NCBI GenBank assembly: GCA_016713525.1
Contig: JADJOZ010000005.1
Location: 1 to 29,133 of the forward strand
Direction: 5' to 3'
From: Bacteroidota bacterium
Lineage (GTDB): Bacteria; Bacteroidota; Bacteroidia; AKYH767-A; OLB10
DNA: 29,133 bases
The notes below the pieces were generated by a model, which was not told the DNA's origin, made no database searches, and saw only the letters and a list, made by a program, of their open reading frames with translations. The translations under genes were made by a program, and so were the position numbers. This document shows positions 9,189-16,051 of this stretch, one piece after another; positions within the stretch are counted from its first letter, which is position 1; each line of letters starts with the position of its first letter.

Positions 9189-9260
9189 GTGGCAAGTGGC
9201 AAGTGGCAAGCGTAGCCTAGCTAAGCCGATGGGTGGCAAGTGGCAAGTGGCAAGTGGCAA
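9189..9260. repeat. GTGGCAA heptamer tandem repeats
   Basis: Three exact copies of GTGGCAA at 9189-9209 and four at 9233-9260, separated by 23 bp (CGTAGCCTAGCTAAG and flanks). The array sits 8 bp upstream of the HAD start codon on the minus strand, where it reads TTGCCAC and occupies the region expected to hold the ribosome-binding site or promoter. Confidence 0.95.
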
Positions 9261-9404
9261 GTTAATTGGGTTCAAAGAATAAAGGATTGACCTATCAGGA
9301 AAGTACATTGACCATACATATAGTGGCGTTTGTCATATTTATATCAGAATTCATGATTTAGTTTAATTTAATCTGGTGGTTACCAATTACTTTAACTGAA
9401 GGAT

Positions 9405-11063
9405 ATGATACGTAAGGAGCTTTATTTTCTGATATTACCATTTTTGGTTCACTCATTTCTATTGATGCACAGTCAATAATTATGAATCCTGACATTCAAC
9501 ATGAACAGCTTATGGAGGTTCAACCTATGGCTGTTCGCATTGCGAAATGTGATGGAGATGGACATTTATATTATATTTCGTTTAACGGCGATGTTTATCG
9601 TATCGATCAGGAGCCTGGTCTGCCGGCAACTGATGCTTTAGTTGCAACAGAAGCTGACCATGGAATTAATTATTTGCAGGACTTGCAATAAGTGACAGCA
9701 CCATTTATTTAAGTGGAAATTATAAGGAAACAGGTGTTCCAGGATATGGGATTGTTGCCAGAGGCCAATAAGTTAATGACCCGGGCATGGAGCAATTTAA
9801 TGACCACACAACCATATGCAAGTTCTGCCCATTTGTTTGATCATGCATTCAGCGGACTTTGTTTAAATCCTACTAAAGATTCACTGATAGTGTGCAGTGG
9901 TTCCCGAACCGATCATGGTGAGGTTCAGGTTTCTGGTGGTATGTTTCCCGGATATCAGGAAGTCCCTTTGACTTCTGCGATTTTCCAGTTGCCGGTAACC
10001 GCTACTAATTTGATATTACAAAATGATACAGCCTGGTTAAGTGCTTCCGGGTATGTTTTGCAAGAGGGTTTAGAAATGCTTTTGATGTTTCATACGATAA
10101 AATGGAAATTTATTCGCAGTTGAAAATTCAGGTGACCGCGATGATCCGGATGAATTGAATTGGATTCAGCATGGTCACCATTATGGGTTTCCCTGGGTGA
10201 TGGGTGGTAATTTTACCGGACAGCAATCTCTTTCATATGATCAACTACTGACTTGCAGATCAATCATGGTTGTTTAGCCTGGCAAAATAATTTTTCTATA
10301 ATGATCCTGGATATCCTCAGATGCCTCGGGGTTGGTGATTACTCAGGGACTTCGTAATTCCGGTCCCGATGTAGATATATGGCGAAGTCCTGCAACCGGT
10401 AATGTAATTGATGAAGCAACTCCCCGGGTTATCAAATCCGAACATTCACTTCTCATAAATCGCCATTAGGTTTAGTTTTCGATAAAACAGATGCATTGGG
10501 TGGAAATTATACCGGAGATGGATTTGTGCTTGGCTATACAATGGGATGTTCCGATTCATCAGGTTATGTTTCAGGTTACGGATTGGCTCCAGCAATGGAT
10601 GTTGGTGAAGACTTACTTCAAATGAAATTTACTTTCGATCCTTTATTTAGTGATTACATAATTTCAACTCCGTATAGCATCCGGATTTAAAAGCCCGGTT
10701 GATGCTGAACTGGTTGGGAATGTACTTTATGTTATTGAAAACGGATATCCGGGTGGTGCAAATATTCCCAAAATATGGAAGTTGACTTTTCCGAGTAATA
10801 CAACCGGTATGCAAACCATCCGGAAAAATGAGAGATTAATTTATCCAGTGCCATCAAGTGGAATTGTTAATGTGCAAGGTGGATCAGCAGGTGATGTGAT
10901 TATTATTTCTGACCTCACTGGAAAATTATTGCAAAAATATATTGCAGATTCAAGTACAATACAAATGAATTTGAGTCATTTGACTAATGGCTATTATCTG
11001 GTAAATATTTTTGATAAAGATCAAAAGATCTATAACGGAAAAATCATTATTGCCGGCAATTAA
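9405..11063 (+). CDS. PQQ-dependent sugar dehydrogenase-like protein with T9SS tail (frameshifted)
   Basis: A secreted beta-propeller protein of about 550 aa resembling glucose/sorbosone dehydrogenases (GSDH family). The start at 9405 encodes a signal peptide (MIRKELYFLILPFLVHSFLL). Propeller segments follow: MAVRIAKCDGDGHLYYISF, ALVATEADHGINYLQ, ISDSTIYLSGNYKETG, HAFSGLCLNPTKDSLIVCSG, SASGYVFARGFRNAFDVSYD (family hallmark), a DRDDPDELNWIQHGHHYGFP acidic segment near 10130-10190, SHKSPLGLVFDKTDALGG and IENGYPGGANIPKIWKLTFP. From about 10830 comes a T9SS type A domain (IYPVPSSGIVNVQ, IISDLTGKLLQKY, LTNGYYLVNIFDKD). About six indels. Whether it binds PQQ cannot be judged here. Confidence 0.82.
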
Positions 11064-11216
11064 TAGTATTTAAAATTTTAAGAAAGCTCCTTTTGTTCAT
11101 ATATGGGAAAATAATTCCTGATATGAAAATATTTCCCCTGTTTAAATCATTTTATTTGAATTTATGCATAGGAAAATTCTGGCACAATAATTTATATATA
11201 ACTACTGTAAAGTTTT

Positions 11217-11298
11217 TGCTTAGGAGTGATTTCAAAAAATGAGGTCTGAGAAAACATCCTCAAAACTTGAACCGGGTAATTCCAGCGAAAGGAAAGCA
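11217..11298 (+). promoter_or_regulatory. TPP riboswitch (THI element)
   Basis: The aptamer elements appear in order. P1 is TGCTT (11217-11221) pairing with AAGCA (11294-11298). P2 is AGGAGTG with CATCCT. P3 is TTTCA/TGAGG around an A-rich loop. The conserved CTGAGA follows, then ACTTGAACC, and GGGTAATTCCAGCG where P5/L5 are expected, followed by AAAGG. P5 has one C-A mismatch against the ideal. Binding of thiamine pyrophosphate would normally shut off a thiamine synthesis or uptake gene; here the next plus-strand ORF is a small proline-rich one. Confidence 0.85.
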
Positions 11299-11312
11299 GA
11301 TAACGGATACAC

Positions 11313-11337
11313 AACCTCCGGTGTAAAGCCGGAGGTT
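11313..11337 (+). terminator. Hairpin after TPP riboswitch, likely expression platform
   Basis: A perfect 9-bp stem, AACCTCCGG (11313-11321) with CCGGAGGTT (11329-11337), and a 7-nt loop, 15 bp after the aptamer. It is followed by ACTTTATACT rather than a clean T run, so it may act as a terminator of the loose Bacteroidota type or affect translation of the ORF starting at 11363. Confidence 0.75.
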
Positions 11338-11362
11338 ACTTTATACTACTAAAAAAGTTATC

Positions 11363-11592
11363 ATGCAAATAAACCACAAAAACCCGAAAAAGGATATTCC
11401 TGCAAAACCTGTCATAATCCTGATCCAACTAAACCGTCTCCGGCAAATGACCCTGCAAAGGTAGATCCTACCAGAATTGAGGAGCCGGGACAAAATGATC
11501 CAACGCGCATCGATAATCCACCTCCTTTTAATCCACAAATTCCTTCAGTTCCTCCTCAGGAGGAGCAGGAAATTCTAAAAAAATTCTTTTAA
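11363..11592 (+). CDS. Small proline-rich protein under the TPP riboswitch
   Basis: About 75 aa. The start at 11363 gives MQINHKNPKKDIPAKP; one indel near 11410 moves to the frame reading NPDPTKPSPANDPAKVDPTR, then IEEPGQNDPTRIDNPPPF and NPQIPSVPPQEEQEI, ending KKFF before TAA at 11590-11592. The sequence is almost all Pro, Asp, Asn and Glu with two DPTRI units, and looks disordered. No signal peptide or membrane segment. It begins 25 bp after the hairpin of the TPP riboswitch on the same strand, so it is the apparent regulated gene. Similar low-complexity ORFs occur in Bacteroidota, but I know no function. Confidence 0.65.
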
Positions 11593-11599
11593 GCTTTTC

Positions 11600-12484
11600 T
11601 TAGCCATTAATTATTTCACCACCATTTACATGAATCATTTGCCCGGTGATGTAAGAACTTTCATTGCTTGTAAGCCACATATGCAGGTGCCACTTCCTGT
11701 GGATAACCTGCTCTTTTTAAGGAAGTATCTTTTACCAAATTTTTCAAGATGCGATTTGTCAAATGCATGCACTACAAGTGGTGTCCAGATCAGTCAGGGG
11801 CTACTCCATTGACTCTTATTTTTTTCTTCGCAAGATTTTGTGCAAGCGATCGGGTAAAAGTAACCACAGCACCTTTGAAGCTGAATAATCTAATAAATGA
11901 TCGCTGCCCCTGTAGGCTCACAACTGACGCAGTATTTATGATTACACCGCCTGGTTTCATGTATTTAAGTGCTGCTTGGGTAAAGTAAAATAAAGGGAAA
12001 ATATTAACAGCAAATGTTTTTTGAAGTTGATCGGGTTCTATATCATTTATGGCAGGCGATTCTTCATGTATGCCTGCATTATTAACTAAAATATCGATGT
12101 TTTTTAACTTTTTATAAACTTTGTGAATTGTATTTTTACAAAAAGCCGGCTTACGGATATCTCCCCTGATCAACATACACTTTACACCTTCATTTTCTGC
12201 AAGATATTTTGTTTCTATTGCATCTTCATCACTTTGAAGATAAACAATTGCAACATGTGCTCCTTCACGGGCAAAATGAATGGCAACAGCTCTGCCAATT
12301 CCACTATCTCCTCCTGTAATTAGTGCAACTTTATCAAAGAGCTTATCAGTTCCAATATAATTCTTGCTGATATATGGTTTATCAAGGTGCTTTTGAAATT
12401 TTTCTTTGTCTTATCACCACTTTTTGATATATCGGTGAGGTTAGATCTTGATCCGCTGTTCTTTACTTCAGTTTTCTTTTTCAT
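11600..12484 (-). CDS. Short-chain dehydrogenase/reductase with N-terminal extension
   Basis: An NAD(P)-dependent SDR of about 295 aa. From the start at 12484 (MKKKTEVKNSGSRSN) a roughly 45-residue extension precedes the Rossmann start, which reads ALITGGDSGIGRAVAIHF across an indel near 12320 (TGxxxGxG). Then HVAIVYLQSDEDA, DILVNNAGIHEESPA (NNAG), IINTASVVS (catalytic Ser) and DYSASKGAVVTFTRSLAQN (Tyr and Lys). The Tyr-Lys segment is hidden by two compensating indels at about 11875-11930. The end reads GQMIHVNGGEIING. The extension and the layout resemble the YhxC/YhdF-type SDRs linked to general stress in other bacteria. An alternative start is at 12541. Confidence 0.88.
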
Positions 12485-12687
12485 ATCGAATAATCTGGTG
12501 TTCATTAATTTACATGTAATAATTATGCCAATACTCTTCAAAGGCGCTTTGGGAGAAAATTACTCTCTTTTGTACTCATAGAGTAATTCATACCGCAAGT
12601 TTTGAAATCCTGGTTTGAAAAATAGTATGGAATCAACACTTTAAGTTTGGCATAGATTTTTATTATTCTATATAAAAATAACTAATT

Positions 12688-13044
12688 ATGAACGAACTAA
12701 TTCAACCATTTGAAAGAATAGAACATGATTTGACTGGATCGGCGTCGCTCGATTTCAGGGATGATTCAGCAAAAAAATTAATGGAGATGGTGGTGCCCGG
12801 AGTTGACCTTTCCCGCTTTGAACTAGCCGCTGTGAAATTATATGTTGCAGGAAGAAAGCCGGTATTAACAATCTATGCTTTGGTGCACTCTGAAAATACT
12901 TCAAATCCAGCAATTGAAACCCCGGTTAGAAAATTTAAAGTGCCTATTAGCTGGACACAATTATTTGAATATGTGAGAAGTTTTGATTTGGTTGTGCATA
13001 ATGGCAAAATTAACATGGAAGAAATGAGAGTAGATCGAAAGTAA
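12688..13044 (+). CDS. Conserved-looking 118-aa protein of unknown function
   Basis: Intact ORF, MNELIQPFERIEHD onwards, with codon use like its neighbours. I do not recognise the family. It contains hydrophobic beta-strand segments (FELAAVKLYVAG, PVLTIYALVH, FKVPISWTQLFEYV, FDLVVHN) that suggest a small mixed alpha/beta domain, with no signal peptide or membrane segment. The A at 12687 before the ATG lies in an AT-rich leader and no strong ribosome-binding site is seen. It is divergent from the SDR gene by 203 bp and converges with the cinA-like gene with only 4 bp between the stops. Confidence 0.75.
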   Translation: MNELIQPFERIEHDLTGSASLDFRDDSAKKLMEMVVPGVDLSRFELAAVKLYVAGRKPVLTIYALVHSENTSNPAIETPVRKFKVPISWTQLFEYVRSFDLVVHNGKINMEEMRVDRK

Positions 13045-13048
13045 ATTT

Positions 13049-13516
13049 TTATTTGACTGCAGACTCTATTAATAATAACATTGCTTTTACAGCTTTTTTC
13101 CTGATTTGTAAAGGGGTTCCATTAAATCGTTTACGCTGTGAAATTATATTGTTGCCGATATAAACACTTAAGAAAATTGTTCCGGTAGGATGTTTTATTG
13201 TTTTATCAGGTGTCGATAATCCTGTGACGGCACCATAAATATCTGCTTTAATAATTCGAGAAAGATTTCTGCACAATATTTCAGTAACTTGTTTCGAAAC
13301 AGGTGAGTATTTCAGTATTAGTACTGGAGAAACTTTCAACAAGCCAATTTTGACATCGGTATCATAGCAAACAATCGAACCGGCAAAGAAATAACCGGTT
13401 CCTTTTATGGTATTTAATTTTGAAGCAATCATACCACATGTAACACTTTCCGCAAAGGCCATTCGAAGTTTTTTGGCTTTTACATTTTTTATTACTCTGT
13501 TGATAGTAAGGGCCAT
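13049..13516 (-). CDS. CinA C-terminal-domain protein (PncC-like amidohydrolase)
   Basis: A stand-alone CinA C-terminal domain of 155 aa, the family that hydrolyses nicotinamide mononucleotide to nicotinate mononucleotide (PncC). Visible motifs are AFAESVTCG at residues 20-28 in place of the usual AESCTGG, GTGYFFAGSIVCYD, KIGLLKVSP, the serine at PVSKQVTEILCRN, YGAVTGLSTPD and HPTGTIFLSVYI. The substitution of CTGG by VTCG in the active-site loop is unusual. The length matches single-domain PncC proteins. It is intact, so this cannot be blamed on an obvious indel. The upstream neighbour on this strand is the DUF3606-like ORF, 92 bp away. Confidence 0.85.
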   Translation of the reverse strand: MALTINRVIKNVKAKKLRMAFAESVTCGMIASKLNTIKGTGYFFAGSIVCYDTDVKIGLLKVSPVLILKYSPVSKQVTEILCRNLSRIIKADIYGAVTGLSTPDKTIKHPTGTIFLSVYIGNNIISQRKRFNGTPLQIRKKAVKAMLLLIESAVK

Positions 13517-13608
13517 TTAACAAATACTTGCAGGATTTTCGAAAAATTATTTATCTCACTATTCTCATTCCCTGATACATCCAAATAATTGATTCCCTGG
13601 ATTTAGCA

Positions 13609-13776
13609 TTAGATTTTTTGACATGTGCCTTGGAGCCGCTTGATATTTAATGTCCCGGTTTCGACAATTGCTCGTGTCAGATCGTTGAGTGATACATTCC
13701 ATTTGTTTGATAATTCATGAAGTTGCGAGAAATCATCAAGCTTTATTTCCTGGTCTTTATTTAAGAATAGGTTCAT
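13609..13776 (-). CDS. Small DUF3606-like protein
   Basis: A 55-aa ORF with the pattern of DUF3606: two helices reading FSQLHELSNKWNVSLNDLTR, then AIVETGTLNIKRL. Its ATG at 13776 overlaps the TGA of the FAD/Rieske gene (ATGA), so it is almost surely translated as the second gene of that operon. The family has no known biochemical role but is common in Proteobacteria and Bacteroidota near stress-type genes. The next gene on the strand is cinA-like. Confidence 0.68.
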   Translation of the reverse strand: MNLFLNKDQEIKLDDFSQLHELSNKWNVSLNDLTRAIVETGTLNIKRLQGTCQKI

Positions 13777-15395
13777 AGCGTTTCTTTTATTTGAGTTTTG
13801 TATTTATCAAATTCAGTTGCTTTAATTTTATAATGATTTAAGTTAGAATTCGCAGGTCCGTTAATGACTATTCCTGTTTGTGTAAAGCGACTACCATGAC
13901 ATGGACAATCCCAACTGTTTTCATCCCTATTCCACTTTATAGTGCAACCCAGATGTGTACATTCTGCGGAAACTAAATCAAGCCATTCATAATTATTCCT
14001 TGAAACAGCATATTTGGAGCCATCAATTTCAATAATTTTACCCTCACCCGGAGCAATCATTTCTATTGAATCAACAATATCTGGATCTTTATTTTTATAG
14101 TAATCGGTTAAGCCTTTAATAAATTCCTCTAAAAATACTTTCCCTGCTTTTAATAGTTTGCATCTGGAAGGTTTATAGAGTTCGGCAAACTCGTTCGGTT
14201 TTTCATTTATGAGATCCGGAATAATTGACCCGGCCATTACTCCGTAAGTCAAACCATTGCCGCAATCACCGGTAACAATATATATATTGCCATGATCGAA
14301 AGGGTTTTTACCTATAAAGGCTAGAGAATCGTAAGAATATAAAACCTGGCCCGACCATTCATAGGCAATACTTTCAATTGGGAACCGCTCATTGACCCAT
14401 TGGATGAGTCTTTTGTATTTTAATTTTTCTTCAGGGTAATCGGTAGCTTCAATCAAACCGGTAGGATGATCTTCGCCACCACAAATAAGTAAGTCATATA
14501 TTGTATTGTATTCACTTAGCCTAACGTAATGGTAAGGTTGAAAGGAAGCATCTTTTTTCTGCACTCCGGTGTCCCAGAATAACAAATCACTAACTGAATC
14601 CTTTTTAATTAATGCTCCAATAACATATGTTCTGTATGGAAATTGGTGCAGGTGCATCATGTATTTATTATTTACCGGTGAATTTGTTGCCACAACAATA
14701 TGTTTAGCTGTAATTCTATATTCTTCACTCGTGACAGCACCTGTACTATCAATAGATTTGGCATGTGTCGATGTATATATTTTTCCGCCCTTTTTTACAA
14801 TGGCATCAGCAAGTCCGTTAATGTATTTTATTGGATGAAATGATGCCTGATTTTTAAATTCTAGACAGGGTCCGGTAATATTTTTAAAATAGCAAACAAA
14901 TTCCTGAAAAGTTACATCGAGGCCAGCTTCTTTTGCAGCATGATATTCTTTTGCCAGAGATTCCGGTTTATCGGTTTCATGAAGAGACAATTGACCACTC
15001 AACCTCTTAAAATCACATTCTATCAGCTCTGCCTTTATTATTTCTTCAATAGTGTCAATAGCTTTCATGTGACTGGAAGCTATCAGTTTAGCCTGTTCTT
15101 TACCATAAATCGTTTGCAATTCAAAATAGCGGGTATCTAGTACTGCTGATAAATATGCACTTGTGCGACCTGTTTCTCCACTTCCAATTATACCATCTTC
15201 TACAACAATAACCTTTCTTCCTTCCTTTACCAGTTGATATGCAATACTCAAACCTGCTATTCCTGCACCTACGATGAGAATGTCGGTTTCAGTATCCATT
15301 GTCAGAGGAGTATATTTATTTTGACGGCTGGTTTCCGACCAGTAACTAAAATTGCTGCCTGCGGTTACCTGACCTGTTTCTTTGTTCGTTTTCAT
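13773..15395 (-). CDS. FAD-dependent oxidoreductase fused to a Rieske domain
   Basis: Intact 540-aa protein. A dinucleotide-binding motif GAGIAG lies at residues 43-48, with the ED acidic pair after the second strand; the DAO-type fold follows (GSGETGRTSAYLSAVL, a substrate-side middle, GDCGNGLTYGVMAGSI near residue 380). A C-terminal Rieske [2Fe-2S] domain has C479-x-H481 and C497-x2-H500, in CTHLGC and CPCHGS. No signal peptide, so cytoplasmic. This architecture is known (for example the YhfW group), but the substrate is undefined. It overlaps the DUF3606-like ORF by 4 bp and is divergent from the 125-aa gene across 224 bp. Confidence 0.92.
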   Translation of the reverse strand: MKTNKETGQVTAGSNFSYWSETSRQNKYTPLTMDTETDILIVGAGIAGLSIAYQLVKEGRKVIVVEDGIIGSGETGRTSAYLSAVLDTRYFELQTIYGKEQAKLIASSHMKAIDTIEEIIKAELIECDFKRLSGQLSLHETDKPESLAKEYHAAKEAGLDVTFQEFVCYFKNITGPCLEFKNQASFHPIKYINGLADAIVKKGGKIYTSTHAKSIDSTGAVTSEEYRITAKHIVVATNSPVNNKYMMHLHQFPYRTYVIGALIKKDSVSDLLFWDTGVQKKDASFQPYHYVRLSEYNTIYDLLICGGEDHPTGLIEATDYPEEKLKYKRLIQWVNERFPIESIAYEWSGQVLYSYDSLAFIGKNPFDHGNIYIVTGDCGNGLTYGVMAGSIIPDLINEKPNEFAELYKPSRCKLLKAGKVFLEEFIKGLTDYYKNKDPDIVDSIEMIAPGEGKIIEIDGSKYAVSRNNYEWLDLVSAECTHLGCTIKWNRDENSWDCPCHGSRFTQTGIVINGPANSNLNHYKIKATEFDKYKTQIKETL

Positions 15396-15619
15396 TGTAT
15401 GCTGTTGTTATAGAACCTTTTGTCACCATACCAGTGCAAAAACAGTTCCACTTGAAATATGCTTTGAAATTGAGGGAAAGCAATAATATGTTACCCATTT
15501 TGTTGAAAATGGTCAACAGGTTGGTTTTAGTTCAGGATGGATATTAGGATTGCTCTATAGCTGTATTGATAAATAGTTTTAAATGGAGCGGTAATTGATA
15601 CAATAACAATAAAAACGAT

Positions 15620-15997
15620 ATGTCTGAAAAATTCAAAAAGCAATTTGGTGTTTGGTTAAATTCTAATCATGCTATTGTTGTAGGTAGGGTAAATGGTGGA
15701 AATGGTGAATTTATAGTAATTGCTGAGGAAAAAGGGGATGGGAGCACCAGCAATTCCAGCGAAAACACAGCGAACAATGCGGACAGAGCTTCTCAAATGA
15801 AATTTTTTAAGGAGATAACTTCACACATGCAGAATGTTGACGAGCTTCACATTACAGGTACCGGAGTTGCACAGGAACAATTCATGCATTATCTGGCTGC
15901 TACTCCTCAATACAAGAATACAGTCACGAAACTTAGCACCTCCAATGAGATGAGCAAAGAAAGTCTGGTGGAATTTATTAGCGAGAAGTTTGTTTAA
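15620..15997 (+). CDS. 125-aa protein, possibly eRF1-domain/baeRF-like
   Basis: Intact ORF MSEKFKKQFGVWLNS onward. The pattern of an N-terminal strand pair (FGVWLNSNHAIVV, GEFIVIAEE), a low-complexity Ser/Asn linker (residues about 40-56), then helix-strand-helix (QMKFFKEITSHMQ, VDELHITGTGVAQEQFMHY) resembles small Bacteroidota proteins related to the eRF1 middle domain / host attachment group. I base this on recall of fold pattern, not on a search. It lacks a signal peptide. It may be a stand-alone gene driven from the 224-bp divergent region. 54 bp separate it from the end of the first GloVer gene. Confidence 0.55.
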   Translation: MSEKFKKQFGVWLNSNHAIVVGRVNGGNGEFIVIAEEKGDGSTSNSSENTANNADRASQMKFFKEITSHMQNVDELHITGTGVAQEQFMHYLAATPQYKNTVTKLSTSNEMSKESLVEFISEKFV

Positions 15998-16051
15998 TAA
16001 TTTTACAATGCGAAGAGTTTGCTCATAGAAATGAGTTGACTCGCTTGTAAT

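Noticed and set aside
12560..12687. Bacteroidota-type promoter (TTTG / TAnnTTTG) before the 118-aa gene
   Set aside because: TTTG and TATATAAA are present in AT-rich sequence but the spacing and the -7 box do not fit well enough to call.
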